Positions 54,341-63,758 are shown, counted from the first letter of the stretch. The stretch is DNA of 64,000 nt from Sporosarcina globispora (GCF_001274725.1 NZ_LGUF01000007.1:3830090-3894089); one strand, 5' to 3'. Numbers and translations: made by a program. Notes: a model not told the origin generated them from the sequence alone.

Positions 54341-55123
54341 TTACTCAAATGTAACTGAAACAGATCCCAAGCCTCCGAAATGAGCGGACACTGTATCACT
54401 TGCTTCTACTGTTATTGCTCCACTTAGAGCTCCTGGAAGAATGAGTTCCCCAGCATTTAAGGTAATATCAAACTCATACAGTTTATTAGCTAACCATGCA
54501 ATGGCCTGCGCTGGGTGGCCAAGTGCTGCTGCTCCTGATCCAGTTGAAATCATTTCGCCATTTTTGTACAAGGTCATGCCAATACTGCGCAAATCAATTC
54601 CCTGGATTCCGGTTAATTGCTCCCCAACTACAACCCTTGATGAGGATCCGTTATCTGCAACTGTATCAACCAGCTGAATTTTCCAATCGGCTATCCGGCT
54701 GTCAATAATTTCAAGTGTTGGTGTTATGTACTTTGTAGCCATCAGCACATCCAACCATGTTACATTTGGCCCCTTCAAATCTTCACCAAGGATAAAACCG
54801 ATTTCCGCTTCGACTTTGGGGCTAATCAAATTATTAATCTTTACCTTTCCTTCACTCATTACCTTCATATCATCGAGCAAGTGTCCGTAATCAGGCTCTT
54901 CAACCCCAAACATTTTTTGCATGGCAGTGCTTGTCAGCCCAACCTTTTTACCAATGACCCTGCGCCCAGTACTGATTTTCTTTTTTATCACGTCAAGTTG
55001 AATGTGGTATGCATCCGTTACATTCAGGTCTGAATATTTCTGAGTAAGCGGAGTTATGGCATGTTTCGTTAATTCAGCTTCCAGTAAATCTTCTACAATT
55101 TCATTTAATAGCAGATTCATATA
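54341..55123 (-). CDS. 2-oxopent-4-enoate hydratase / 4-oxalocrotonate decarboxylase family protein (copy 2)
   Basis: About 260 residues, paralogous to copy 1. Metal ligand region ISPKVEAEIGFILGEDLKGP, then TLEIIDSRIADWKIQLVDTV and LNAGELILPGALSGAI. The ATG at 55123 is preceded by AGAGAGTGAG, whereas the frame from 55144 is not. It supplies the second hydratase/decarboxylase step between 2-hydroxymuconate and 4-hydroxy-2-oxovalerate. Confidence 0.88.
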   Translation of the reverse strand, partial: YMNLLLNEIVEDLLEAELTKHAITPLTQKYSDLNVTDAYHIQLDVIKKKISTGRRVIGKKVGLTSTAMQKMFGVEEPDYGHLLDDMKVMSEGKVKINNLISPKVEAEIGFILGEDLKGPNVTWLDVLMATKYITPTLEIIDSRIADWKIQLVDTVADNGSSSRVVVGEQLTGIQGIDLRSIGMTLYKNGEMISTGSGAAALGHPAQAIAWLANKLYEFDITLNAGELILPGALSGAITVEASDTVSAHFGGLGSVSVTFE

Positions 55124-55181
55124 CTCACTCTCTCTTATAATCATTAATTAAGGAAAAGAAGAGTGCAGAATAAGCACTCTT

Positions 55182-56642
55182 TTATAGTTTCATGGTAATG
55201 GTTTTCGCTTCAGTATAGAATTCGAAGCTATGGCGGCCTCCCTCGCGGCCAATGCCACTTGCCTTAGATCCTCCGAAAGGTGTCCTTAAATCTCTGTAAT
55301 ACCAGCAATTAATCCAAAATAATCCTGAGTTGATGCTGGATGCTACACGATGGGCACGGCGGAGGTCATTAGTCCAAACGACACCAGCAAGACCATAGAT
55401 AGAATCATTTGCAATTTGGATAGCTTCTTCTTCTGTATTAAAAGGAATGACAGAGAGTACAGGTCCAAAGATTTCTTCCTGAGCGACCTTCATTTTATTA
55501 TCCACATCATATAAGACAGTTGGCTCGTAAAAGTTTCCCTCTCCTAGGGAGGTAATTTTTTTACCTCCTACGGCAAGCTTCGCACCTTCGGAAATACCAG
55601 CTTGTACATACTCATCAACTGTTTCAAGATGTCCCTTAGAAACCAATGCACCCATATCCGTTTCCTCGCAGAGCGGATCACCCACCTTGATTTTTCTGAC
55701 TGCCTTAACAAATTTATCGAGGAAAAGATCATAAATGCGTTCTTGTACAAGCAAACGGGATCCTGCCAAGCAGATTTCACCCTGGTTTCTAAATATGGCA
55801 TCGATTGAACCTTCAATGGCTTCATCTAAATCCGCATCCTCAAACACGATATTTGCAGATTTCCCGCCCAGCTCCAGCGAAACAGGAATTAATTGCGAAG
55901 CAGCATTCTGCATGACGGTTCTGCCGGTTGTGCTATCACCTACGAACGAAATTCGCCTTACAAATGGGTGTTTGGTCAATGCCGTGCCGGCTGTCCCGCC
56001 TGGACCTGTGATAATGTTCAGAACACCGGGAGGAAGGCCGGCTTCATTGGCGATTTCCCCGAGCATGACTGCGCTTAATGGAGTATAGGAGGCAGGTTTG
56101 ACAACGACTGTATTTCCTGCAGCCATTGCTGCCGATGCCTTCCAAGTCATTTGCATAAAAGGAAGGTTCCAAGGAATAATTAAACTGGTTACACCTGCAG
56201 GGGCGTATTTGGAGTAAGACATATACTTTGCCTGGTCATAATGTTCATGGTGAATGTAGTTTGCCATTTCGGCAAAAAATCTCAAGTTTGCTGCCGCTCT
56301 CGGAATATCGAATCCTCTACTCTCTTTAATCGGTTTTCCTACATCCAATGTTTCTACATGGGCTAGCTCGTCAGCTCGATCCATAATGATATCAGACATC
56401 CTGCATAAAATTTCGGACCTTTCTGCCACTGGCATTTTACTCCAGATCCCGCTTTCAAAAGTACGTTGAGCAGCTTCAATGGCGTGATTGACATCTTCCT
56501 CATTTGCTTTCGCAACGGATGCAAGTTTTTGGTTTGTAGCCGGATCAATGGTGTCAAAGCTCTCTCCTGAAATCGAGTCCCGGTATTCTCCATTAATAAA
56601 GAGCTTCGCGTCCTTAATAACCTGCTGCTGTAATTGAGTCAT
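55182..56642 (-). CDS. Aldehyde dehydrogenase, probable 2-aminomuconic semialdehyde dehydrogenase
   Basis: A 486-residue NAD-dependent aldehyde dehydrogenase. Catalytic Glu is in SLELGGKSANIVFEDADLDE and the Cys in FRNQGEICLAGSRLLVQER; cofactor region IIPWNLPFMQMTWKASAAMA. Position between the RidA-type deaminase and hydratase genes and downstream of ACMS decarboxylase indicates 2-aminomuconate 6-semialdehyde oxidation to 2-aminomuconate. Its start overlaps the end of the deaminase gene by 29 bases; GGAGG precedes the ATG. Confidence 0.92.
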   Translation of the reverse strand: MTQLQQQVIKDAKLFINGEYRDSISGESFDTIDPATNQKLASVAKANEEDVNHAIEAAQRTFESGIWSKMPVAERSEILCRMSDIIMDRADELAHVETLDVGKPIKESRGFDIPRAAANLRFFAEMANYIHHEHYDQAKYMSYSKYAPAGVTSLIIPWNLPFMQMTWKASAAMAAGNTVVVKPASYTPLSAVMLGEIANEAGLPPGVLNIITGPGGTAGTALTKHPFVRRISFVGDSTTGRTVMQNAASQLIPVSLELGGKSANIVFEDADLDEAIEGSIDAIFRNQGEICLAGSRLLVQERIYDLFLDKFVKAVRKIKVGDPLCEETDMGALVSKGHLETVDEYVQAGISEGAKLAVGGKKITSLGEGNFYEPTVLYDVDNKMKVAQEEIFGPVLSVIPFNTEEEAIQIANDSIYGLAGVVWTNDLRRAHRVASSINSGLFWINCWYYRDLRTPFGGSKASGIGREGGRHSFEFYTEAKTITMKL

Positions 56643-57117
56643 TTGATATCGCCTCCTGCCCTTCTACTTCCAGAACCATTTCAACTTCCACTGCATTATT
56701 GTTAGGCAATTGAGCCATCCCAACAGCAGACCTACCGTGCTGGCCTTTCTCTCCAAATACCTGTACAAGTAAATCCGATGCGCCATTCATCACCTTTGGC
56801 TGATCGGTGAAATCAGCTGCGCTGTTCACAAATCCAAGTATTTTCACGATTCTTTTTACTTTGTTCAGGTCGCCGACCTCTTGTTTTACAACAGCCAATA
56901 GATTTAACATACATTGCCTGGCTGCTTCATACCCAACGTCAAGGGAAAGGTCTTCCCCTAAACGCCCTCTGTATTCATCTGTCCCTTGCCCGGATGTAAA
57001 GATTAGATTCCCAGACCGGACACAGCTGACATAGTTTCCTGCTGAAGGGCGGACGGGCGGCAGAGTAAACCCTAACTCTTCTATTCTTTTTTCAGGTGTT
57101 ATCGTCTCATTAACCAT
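56614..57117 (-). CDS. RidA-family protein, probable 2-aminomuconate deaminase
   Basis: A 167-residue RidA/YjgF-family protein. The family signature RSAVGMAQLPNNNAVEVEMV with the substrate Arg and the C-terminal Glu is present, and GNLIFTSGQGTD is near residue 35. Known 2-aminomuconate deaminases (NbaF/AmnD type) belong to this family and release ammonia to give 2-hydroxymuconate/4-oxalocrotonate. The operon position supports that function over generic RidA activity. It starts five bases after the decarboxylase stop and overlaps the dehydrogenase gene. Confidence 0.88.
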   Translation of the reverse strand: MVNETITPEKRIEELGFTLPPVRPSAGNYVSCVRSGNLIFTSGQGTDEYRGRLGEDLSLDVGYEAARQCMLNLLAVVKQEVGDLNKVKRIVKILGFVNSAADFTDQPKVMNGASDLLVQVFGEKGQHGRSAVGMAQLPNNNAVEVEMVLEVEGQEAISNDSITAAGY

Positions 57118-57121
57118 TTCT

Positions 57122-58132
57122 TCAACTCCCTACCTTTGCAGGTACATTTAAAAATCGAAGTGCATTCTTTCCCAGCATGGCTTCTGTTTGTTCAGCAGTA
57201 AGATCAAGGGTTTCATCGATTACTTTTCCAGGCCGTATTTCTCTTAAAAGGAAGGGATAATCTGAGCCCATGATGATTTGTTCATGACCAAAGTTTTGCA
57301 GCAAATAGTTGAGATTAATAGGGTCATTTACCAGGGAATCATAATAAAACTTCTTCGCGTAATAACTTGGCGGTTTCTCTAGCAATCTTAAATGCGGCCA
57401 GACTTCCCAGCCTTTATCAAGACGCGGCAAAAGATATGGAAGGGACCCTCCGCCGTGGGCAAAACAAATTTTTAAATTTGGGAATTTCTCCATCACTCCA
57501 CCTAAAATTAAGCTCGCACCAGCTAGAGCCGTTTCACTTGGCATCCCAACAGTGTACATCAGATTATGTCTAGGCATCCGTTCTTTCCCGAGTGTTTCCC
57601 AAGGGTGTATAAAGAGCGGCACCTCCCACTTCTCAGCCATTTCAAAGAATTCGATTAAGGAAGGATCATCCAGGTTGTTACCGTTTACATTGGTGCCGAT
57701 CTCAATCCCCCTCAATCCTAATTCATGTATGCATCGATCCATTTCACGGATAGCAGTCTGCACATCCTGTAAAGGGACAGTACCTAAACCTATAAACTTT
57801 GCTGGATTCTGGTTTACAGTCTCTGCAATAAAATCATTCTGAATCCGCGCAAGAATTGCCGCCTCTTCAGCAGGCGCCCAGTAAGAAAAAGTTACAGGAA
57901 TTGGAGAAAGCACTTGAATGTCCACATCTTCTCTTACCATGTCGCTCATTCGTTTTTCCGGGCTCCAAACTTGATCTGTTACTTCACGAAACACCTTGCC
58001 TCCAACCATGATATTCGCTCCGCAGGCACATGTCCGTTCCAGAGCAGGCCATTTATCTCCCATTAAATGCTTGGTTAGCTCAGTGAAGTTTTCTGGAATG
58101 ATATGGGTATGGAAATCTACTCGCATTTCCAT
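57122..58132 (-). CDS. 2-amino-3-carboxymuconate-6-semialdehyde decarboxylase (ACMSD)
   Basis: A 336-residue amidohydrolase-fold decarboxylase. Zinc ligands: HxH at H8/H10 (VDFHTHIIPEN), His in PLFIHPWETLG, His in CFAHGGGSLPYLL and Asp in IIMGSDYPFLL. It matches the ACMSD family in length and in the EVTDQVWSPEKRMSDM region. It removes CO2 from the ring-cleavage product of 3-hydroxyanthranilate. The gene overlaps the dioxygenase gene by 16 bases, consistent with coupled translation. Confidence 0.95.
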   Translation of the reverse strand: MEMRVDFHTHIIPENFTELTKHLMGDKWPALERTCACGANIMVGGKVFREVTDQVWSPEKRMSDMVREDVDIQVLSPIPVTFSYWAPAEEAAILARIQNDFIAETVNQNPAKFIGLGTVPLQDVQTAIREMDRCIHELGLRGIEIGTNVNGNNLDDPSLIEFFEMAEKWEVPLFIHPWETLGKERMPRHNLMYTVGMPSETALAGASLILGGVMEKFPNLKICFAHGGGSLPYLLPRLDKGWEVWPHLRLLEKPPSYYAKKFYYDSLVNDPINLNYLLQNFGHEQIIMGSDYPFLLREIRPGKVIDETLDLTAEQTEAMLGKNALRFLNVPAKVGS

Positions 58133-58668
58133 TCACCCGCTTCCGGCGCCATTACATGACCGCAATTTTCACATGTTTTCAGGTCCATTCTGCTGTTAAA
58201 TTCAGCAATTGCCTCTTTAACCTGAACTTCAATATTCGTTAGCTGAATTCTGACTCTGTGTAATTCATGGTCACATTCATCACAGAACCAGACAAAATCC
58301 TCCAGCTCGCCTTCTGCACGATTTCGTTCAATCACCAATCCAATCGTATCCGCTACTCGGTGTGGGGAGTGCGGGACATTTGCTGGAAGCAGGAACATCT
58401 CTCCTTCTTTAACCTCCACAACTTCGCGCTTGCCTTCATCATTAATGACCTCTACATAACAGCTGCCCTTAATTTGATAGAAGACCTCCTCAGAAGGATC
58501 CACATGGAAATCTCGTCTTTTATTTGGCCCGCCAAGAAGCATCACCATTAATTCAGCATCCTTCCAAATAACCTTATTATTGACTGGAGGCTCTAATTGG
58601 TCCTTATTTTCCTCGATAAACTGCATTAAATTGATTGGCATAAATTTGCTTTTTACTTTCATATTCAA
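58117..58668 (-). CDS. 3-hydroxyanthranilate 3,4-dioxygenase
   Basis: A 183-residue cupin dioxygenase opening the ring of 3-hydroxyanthranilate. Iron ligands are H55, E61 and H100 (RRDFHVDPSEEVFYQ; LLPANVPHSPHR), with substrate-binding Arg residues next to them. The C-terminal segment has two CxxC pairs (C129/C132 and C166/C169), the rubredoxin-like iron site typical of bacterial enzymes. It is the key signature gene for the 3-hydroxyanthranilate route. Start ATG at 58668. Confidence 0.96.
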   Translation of the reverse strand: MNMKVKSKFMPINLMQFIEENKDQLEPPVNNKVIWKDAELMVMLLGGPNKRRDFHVDPSEEVFYQIKGSCYVEVINDEGKREVVEVKEGEMFLLPANVPHSPHRVADTIGLVIERNRAEGELEDFVWFCDECDHELHRVRIQLTNIEVQVKEAIAEFNSRMDLKTCENCGHVMAPEAGEWKCE

Positions 58669-58691
58669 TTGCTCCCTTCATTAAATTCAAT

Positions 58692-59249
58692 TTATTCGGT
58701 GCTATTCGCATACTCTTTTTTTAATGTTTTTTGCATATGAATGACTTCATCAGCAAGCTGTGAAATTCTGTGCAGAACGTCAGGATCTCTGATTTCATTG
58801 TTTTCATTAAAATGATCTCTATTTGTATAAACATAGCTTGGCGCAACAAAAGCACGGAAAAAACCTGCAATAGGCTTTAGCTGGTTCTCAATGACAAGAT
58901 AGTGCTGGTAGGTACCCCCATTTGCTGTAAACCCCATAACTTTATTTCTGAAATCGTTCGGATTGATCAAATCAAATAGGTTTTTTAAAACGCCTGGAAT
59001 CGATCCTTGAAAAACAGGTGTGCCAATAATATAAAAATCAGCTGATGAAACCATTTCAATGACTTTTTTTGTATCCTCTGAATAAGTATTAGGGTCCCGG
59101 CCATCACAAAATTGAACCTGATAATCCATCATGTCTAAAAATTCAACTTCAATATCCGGATATTTCCGTTCCACTTCTTCCAAAACTTTTTTAACGACAA
59201 TTCCTGTTTTGGCACCTATGATTGTGCCGGATATACCCAACAATTTCAT
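58692..59249 (-). CDS. NAD(P)H-dependent flavin reductase (SsuE/FMN-reductase family)
   Basis: A 185-residue flavodoxin-fold reductase: GISGTIIGAKTGIVVKKVLE at the N-terminus for the flavin phosphate and FYIIGTPVFQGSIPGVLKNL near residue 80. It probably makes FADH2 for the HpaB-type monooxygenase, as in two-component hydroxylases. It lies between the FAD synthetase and the dioxygenase genes. Start ATG at 59249 after GGGGAACG. Confidence 0.9.
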   Translation of the reverse strand: MKLLGISGTIIGAKTGIVVKKVLEEVERKYPDIEVEFLDMMDYQVQFCDGRDPNTYSEDTKKVIEMVSSADFYIIGTPVFQGSIPGVLKNLFDLINPNDFRNKVMGFTANGGTYQHYLVIENQLKPIAGFFRAFVAPSYVYTNRDHFNENNEIRDPDVLHRISQLADEVIHMQKTLKKEYANSTE

Positions 59250-59264
59250 TTTTCGTTCCCCTTT

Positions 59265-59840
59265 CTAATCTCCCGCTGGCCAGCCGAGAAGAGAGTTGGA
59301 ACTCTGTACCTCACCTTTGGACAGCAATTGCCGAATCCTTGTAGATGAGATGCGATTCCCAATTGAACAGCAGACTGGTTCTATGACCCGAACAGGAAAA
59401 TACTTTTTTAATAGATGAATATCTCCCTCACGATTCTTTCCAAATCGGAAATCCTCCCCAACAATAATCTCCAGCGGATTTAATTTTGATAATGTATTTA
59501 TAAAATCGCCGGCACTTAATTGAGCGTACACATGGTCAAAATGGGCAAATACGACATGATCAACACCGAGGTTTTCTAACTTGGGCAATTTTTCATGGAT
59601 TGAACTCAGCATGTGTGCGCCTTGAAAGTAGACACGCGGCGGCGGATCAAAGGTATAGACAAGGCTGGGTGCATTTAAAAATTCCCCTCTCTTAACCGCT
59701 TGCTTTATTACCTCCTGGTGGCCACGATGCACGCCGTCAAAGGCGCCGATAGCAATGACAGAACAAGGCAATGTTAAAGAAGAATAAATATGTGCTTCCA
59801 CTTGCCCCTCTCCTCTCTTAATCGAACTAGTTAGCTGCAA
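59265..59840 (-). CDS. FAD synthetase (FMN adenylyltransferase), stand-alone
   Basis: A 191-residue protein matching only the N-terminal FMN adenylyltransferase domain of RibF. It has [20 protein letters not shown] with the nucleotidyltransferase motif, [20 protein letters not shown], and [14 protein letters not shown]. Bifunctional RibF is about 310 residues with a C-terminal riboflavin kinase domain; here that domain is absent and the gene ends normally. It likely boosts FAD supply for the monooxygenase/reductase pair. It overlaps the monooxygenase gene by 14 bases. Confidence 0.88.
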   Translation of the reverse strand: MQLTSSIKRGEGQVEAHIYSSLTLPCSVIAIGAFDGVHRGHQEVIKQAVKRGEFLNAPSLVYTFDPPPRVYFQGAHMLSSIHEKLPKLENLGVDHVVFAHFDHVYAQLSAGDFINTLSKLNPLEIIVGEDFRFGKNREGDIHLLKKYFPVRVIEPVCCSIGNRISSTRIRQLLSKGEVQSSNSLLGWPAGD

Positions 59841-61302
59841 CTTCTTTATCCATCGTACATACCTTTAAAGCTTCATCCACCATATCGTGTGTATGGAGGC
59901 GTTTATAATTATTAAAAAAGATTCCTCTTTTGCGAACTGGATCTCCTGTATAATATCTTTCATACTGGAGCAGCCTTTGCCCAAAAGCCTCTCCGCATAA
60001 ATCCCATGCCAATTTGAAAATGCTCACTCTCTCAAGGGAAGACACCCCTGCTCTGCCAACATAGTAATTCTCAATATCTTCTCTCAGGGCACTTTCAAAG
60101 TCGGCTCCCGTAGGTGACATGAGCAGCCCGCCTGCTCCAACTATTTGCATTACTTCAATTGCCCTTGGGTACTTGGTTGGCAGTAAACCTCTGATTGTTT
60201 CTAAAGCAACGTAATCAGGCATCGCCTCGCCATTTTCTGTCATAGAATACCTATACTCTGCCACATCCAGCAGGGCTCTGATTGATTCAAGGGATTGGAT
60301 TAGCTCGGCCAAATCATTTTGTACATTTAAATAGCCATCGACTCCAATCGAATCAGCCAGCTTCATAGCTACTTCAGTCGCAAATTGCAGTTTCACCAGA
60401 CCTCTTACACCCGTCTGATGTGCAGGCTGCTGACCAGCGCCTGTTAATGGATATAGCTTATTCGCTGCTTCAACATTGTTGTACAAAAACACTCGATCCC
60501 ACGGAACGACTACATCATCAAACACCAGGAGAGCATCCATTTCCTCAAACCTGGAGGCAAGCGGATGGTCAAAGACTGAACGAGTCCCATCCTGCATGGC
60601 TTCACGGCAAATTATTCGCAGTCCTGGTGTGTCAAGAGGGATAGCGAACGCTAATGCATATCGTTCATCTCCGGGACTGAACCCAGGGAAAGAATAAATG
60701 ATAACCTCTTCAGTTATCGGGGCAAGTGTCGCTAGCATTTTAGCTCCTTTCACAACTAGCCCCTCCGGAGTTTCTTTTACAGCTCCTAAATGAGTATAAG
60801 TGTCCTTCTGCTCATGTGATGATTTGCTTCTGTCATTCTGCGGATTTATGATGGCATGCGTCAAAAACAAATCATTATCACGTACAAATTTATAATAATT
60901 GCGTACATTCTCTGCCCAGGTTTTATCATACTTCTCAAAAAACCAGGCATTATGATAAAACGATGTTAAAACCACATTTAAAAAGTCGGGTGTCCGTCCC
61001 ATCAGTCCAAAGGTAGCTTTAGCAAAGGCTTCAAAAATGGCTCTCCTCTTCTTTAAATCTTCATAACTTTTCGGCACAAGGAAAGCATTATTAACCCTCT
61101 CACCAGTTTCTTCGCAAATATGAGTAATTTTTTCAATATAAGCCGGATCATGCTGCATATCATATAATTTGGCAATTTCAAGAATTGGCTGTTTGAAAAC
61201 TGGCTCTTCAAACACATCTTCAACTTTTCTCCCAGCCATCCAAACCTCAGGTTTACGCTTTTTAATCGCTTCGATATATTGAGCACCCGTTCTGATTCCC
61301 AT
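59827..61302 (-). CDS. HpaB-type flavin monooxygenase, probable anthranilate 3-monooxygenase
   Basis: A 491-residue FADH2-dependent monooxygenase of the 4-hydroxyphenylacetate 3-monooxygenase (HpaB) family. Typical regions are [56 protein letters not shown] and [20 protein letters not shown]. In the matching Geobacillus thermodenitrificans cluster the homologue converts anthranilate to 3-hydroxyanthranilate with a flavin reductase and an FAD-forming enzyme; the same trio is present here. It is the first gene of the leftward operon. Start ATG at 61302 with GGAGG. Confidence 0.93.
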   Translation of the reverse strand: MGIRTGAQYIEAIKKRKPEVWMAGRKVEDVFEEPVFKQPILEIAKLYDMQHDPAYIEKITHICEETGERVNNAFLVPKSYEDLKKRRAIFEAFAKATFGLMGRTPDFLNVVLTSFYHNAWFFEKYDKTWAENVRNYYKFVRDNDLFLTHAIINPQNDRSKSSHEQKDTYTHLGAVKETPEGLVVKGAKMLATLAPITEEVIIYSFPGFSPGDERYALAFAIPLDTPGLRIICREAMQDGTRSVFDHPLASRFEEMDALLVFDDVVVPWDRVFLYNNVEAANKLYPLTGAGQQPAHQTGVRGLVKLQFATEVAMKLADSIGVDGYLNVQNDLAELIQSLESIRALLDVAEYRYSMTENGEAMPDYVALETIRGLLPTKYPRAIEVMQIVGAGGLLMSPTGADFESALREDIENYYVGRAGVSSLERVSIFKLAWDLCGEAFGQRLLQYERYYTGDPVRKRGIFFNNYKRLHTHDMVDEALKVCTMDKEVAAN

Positions 61303-61526
61303 TTCTAACCTCCAACGTTTTTGTTATTTTCAGTTTGAATTGTAATATTAATTTTTTTCTGTAACTGTAGTCTATTTAACATAAATTTAATTTAAATTTT
61401 CAAAAGAATTAAAATAGTCTAACATCCTATAGTTTTTTTCTACAATTTCCCCTATGATAATAGTAATTTCTTAGGTAGACACTTTTCACTGATGATACAC
61501 CCACATTTTCATGAGGAGGTAATGTC
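61303..61526. promoter_or_regulatory. Divergent promoter region of the degradation operon
   Basis: A 224-base AT-rich gap between the leftward monooxygenase operon and the rightward Crp/Fnr-type gene. The heptamer TAGTCTA occurs twice (61368-61374 and 61415-61421), 47 bases apart, which could be regulator sites. I see no standard Crp or Fnr palindrome. Confidence 0.4.
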
Positions 61527-62159
61527 TTGGTTACTGTCTATGAACATGTTTTTCATTGGGAGGATTACTTAAAGCTGGGCAAAAGGAGGTTTATCAAAAA
61601 GAAAGAAAATATTTATACGCAGGGCACAAAAGGGGATGGTTTTTATTTTCTCCATAAAGGTCTTGTAAAAATTGTTACTGTTACAGCCACTGAAAAAGAA
61701 CGAGTTTTGAATATTGTGATCCCTAACCAGCTTTTAGGTGTACAATCTTTAGACCAGAAAAGGCATTTCACAACTGCAGTTGCTGTTAAAGATTCAGTGG
61801 TCTATCATTTTTCATCCCAAGAATTCAGGGAACTCATGAGCCAGCATCCTGATTTATACAAGCTCTTTTCAATAAGTGTCATTCACAAAATGAAGATACT
61901 TTTAGATCGGATCAATTTGAATGCGCTTACATCCGAGCGGAGGATCGCATTGCTTCTCCAAAATGTTTGCGATGAATTCAAAAATTATGAAATTCCGCTC
62001 TCCCAGCAGGACCTTTCATGCTGCACCGGGTTAACTAGAATTACAGTTTATAAGGTGCTAAAAGAGTGGAAAGCAAAGGGCATTGTCGATATTACAAATA
62101 AAAAATACTACATAAAAAAACCAGACTTCTTAAGAAACCTGGTAAATCAACATTTCTAA
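61527..62159 (+). CDS. Crp/Fnr-family transcriptional regulator (1)
   Basis: A 210-residue regulator with a cyclic-nucleotide-binding-like beta barrel (residues 15-110; GDGFYFLHKGLVKIV) and a C-terminal winged helix (PLSQQDLSCCTGLTRITVYKVLK). No cysteine cluster for an iron-sulfur centre is seen at the N-terminus. The TTG start has AGGAGG eight bases upstream. Divergent from the anthranilate operon, so it is the prime candidate for its regulator, perhaps with a pathway compound as effector. Confidence 0.88.
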   Translation: MVTVYEHVFHWEDYLKLGKRRFIKKKENIYTQGTKGDGFYFLHKGLVKIVTVTATEKERVLNIVIPNQLLGVQSLDQKRHFTTAVAVKDSVVYHFSSQEFRELMSQHPDLYKLFSISVIHKMKILLDRINLNALTSERRIALLLQNVCDEFKNYEIPLSQQDLSCCTGLTRITVYKVLKEWKAKGIVDITNKKYYIKKPDFLRNLVNQHF

Positions 62160-62161
62160 TT

Positions 62162-62776
62162 TTAATAATTATTGATAATTGATTTTATTTTGTCCATGTC
62201 CTTAATTAGGATTTGGCGGTTGATTATTGTTATGTAATTCTCCTTTTTCCATTTTTGAATGACTTTATTTACAGTAATTCTTGAAGCTCCAATATATTTT
62301 GATAATGCAGTCTGGTTCATGGAAGCCTTACCGCTTTCCTCTGCCAATTTTAGCAGATAGTAGGCCATTTGCTGTTCAACCGGACTATCCATGATAGAAA
62401 TAATATCTGCCAGTGTTCGGAATTTATATATAAGAGAATCCGTGTAGATCCCGGCTGCGTCGGGATAATCTTTACAAATAGCTGAGAAGACTCTATCTGA
62501 GAAGAAATAGATATGAGAAGGAAGATTTGAAATAGCACTGGTAAGATATTGTTCACCATGGACCCCATGCTCTCCAAACAGCATGCCAGGCGGAACAATA
62601 TTGATGATGCGCTCGTCTCCTTTATCAGAAAGCAGGGTAATTTTAATTTCACCTTTACTTAAATAATAGAACCCTCTTCCTTTTTCACCCTGGCGGTATA
62701 TTACCTTATTCTTATCTGCTTTAAAAGATTCCCCATACTTCAAGAATGGCTCCCACCTGTTCCGAAGTTTATTCAT
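62162..62776 (-). CDS. Crp/Fnr-family transcriptional regulator (2)
   Basis: A 204-residue paralogue of the neighbouring regulator, convergent with it and only two bases apart. Effector barrel GEKGRGFYYLSKGEIKITLL and winged helix MNQTALSKYIGASRITVNKV are intact. No cysteine ligands for an Fe-S cluster are clustered. Two related regulators at one pathway may sense different signals. Start ATG at 62776 with AAGGTGAG. Confidence 0.88.
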   Translation of the reverse strand: MNKLRNRWEPFLKYGESFKADKNKVIYRQGEKGRGFYYLSKGEIKITLLSDKGDERIINIVPPGMLFGEHGVHGEQYLTSAISNLPSHIYFFSDRVFSAICKDYPDAAGIYTDSLIYKFRTLADIISIMDSPVEQQMAYYLLKLAEESGKASMNQTALSKYIGASRITVNKVIQKWKKENYITIINRQILIKDMDKIKSIINNY

Positions 62777-62905
62777 GTGCTCACCTTCTTTATGATTATT
62801 TATAACTCAATTAATCAGGTTTCCTCTATTATTGTTGTAATTTTTTTAATATTATAATAAATATAACATTTGTCCTTATTTCGAAACAATGACTTCATCT
62901 ATCGG

Positions 62906-62939
62906 AAAAAAATAAAAACCCCTTCTAATAAGAAGAGGA
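62906..62939 (-). terminator. Terminator of the lysozyme-like gene
   Basis: On the minus strand CCTCTTCT and AGAAGGGG pair with a four-base loop, followed by TTTTTATTTTTTT, 17 bases past the stop. Confidence 0.88.
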
Positions 62940-62956
62940 CTAAAGGAAAATTGAAA

Positions 62957-63631
62957 CTAAATATCCTGGAATGGAAGAGGGCTTTTCTCATTATTGATTG
63001 CAGTTAAACTTTCAATATTCTTTGTCACTTTCGTCGTATAACTGAAATCACCATAGCAATATGGGTAGCGGAAGTTATTTTTATCGCCTCCGCAGTTATA
63101 AATCTGCGGGTTCTTTTCTGCCTGGGCAAGAGAAAATTCCTTTGCAATCTCCTCGGTATGCTTCCCGCCCTTATGGGATACATAATCAATATAACCGATT
63201 CCCATATTATAAGCCTGAATAATGGTTGAAAAATCTACTTTTTTGTTATTTCCGTACTCTAAGGCGCGCTGAAAGTGTTTAACCCCTTGCTTGATGCTCT
63301 GTTCCGGATCCTGAATGGAGTTAGGAGGAAGTCCTGCAGATTCGGAGGCCTGCATCGGGTCCCCTCCCTTCCCTTTGCTTTCCTGCTGCATAATTGCTGC
63401 CAATACAAGGGTATACTCTTCGAGATTAACCTTTGTCAATTCCCGCTCAAGAATCGGCGTATAATTCTGCACATCCGCTGACACAGGGTTAGGAAGCATA
63501 GAAGTCACTTTTTCCTCCATATTAAGCTGTTTAAATTGATCGATTAAAACGAAGATAATAACAATTAAAAATAACAGTAACGCTATATTTGAACTGCGTT
63601 TTGTACGCTTCTTGCTTTTTTTGCGCTTCAT
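62957..63631 (-). CDS. Membrane-anchored lysozyme-like (lytic transglycosylase) protein
   Basis: A 224-residue protein: basic N-terminus, one membrane helix (residues 16-32), then a lysozyme-like domain of the type found at the front of CwlT. The catalytic Glu is in VLAAIMQQESKGKGGDPMQA, followed by SIKQGVKHFQRALEYGNNKK and QAYNMGIGYIDYV. A phage- or conjugation-linked role is known for CwlT, but the second (NlpC/P60) domain is absent here and no conjugation genes adjoin, so it is more likely a housekeeping peptidoglycan lytic enzyme. Start ATG at 63631 with GGGAGAG. Confidence 0.88.
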   Translation of the reverse strand: MKRKKSKKRTKRSSNIALLLFLIVIIFVLIDQFKQLNMEEKVTSMLPNPVSADVQNYTPILERELTKVNLEEYTLVLAAIMQQESKGKGGDPMQASESAGLPPNSIQDPEQSIKQGVKHFQRALEYGNNKKVDFSTIIQAYNMGIGYIDYVSHKGGKHTEEIAKEFSLAQAEKNPQIYNCGGDKNNFRYPYCYGDFSYTTKVTKNIESLTAINNEKSPLPFQDI

Positions 63632-63758
63632 TGCTGCTCTCCCGTTTTCTCTATTGTTTCAAGTTTTTATTATACTCATTTAATATAATACCAGCAAATG
63701 CTCATATTTTAATAGAAACAGCTTTTTATAGAGAGTTTTTTAACAGGAAGAAAGATTA

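Noticed and set aside
62162..62776. An oxygen-sensing Fnr
   Set aside because: No clustered cysteines for a 4Fe-4S centre are present at either end, so only the general Crp/Fnr family is claimed.
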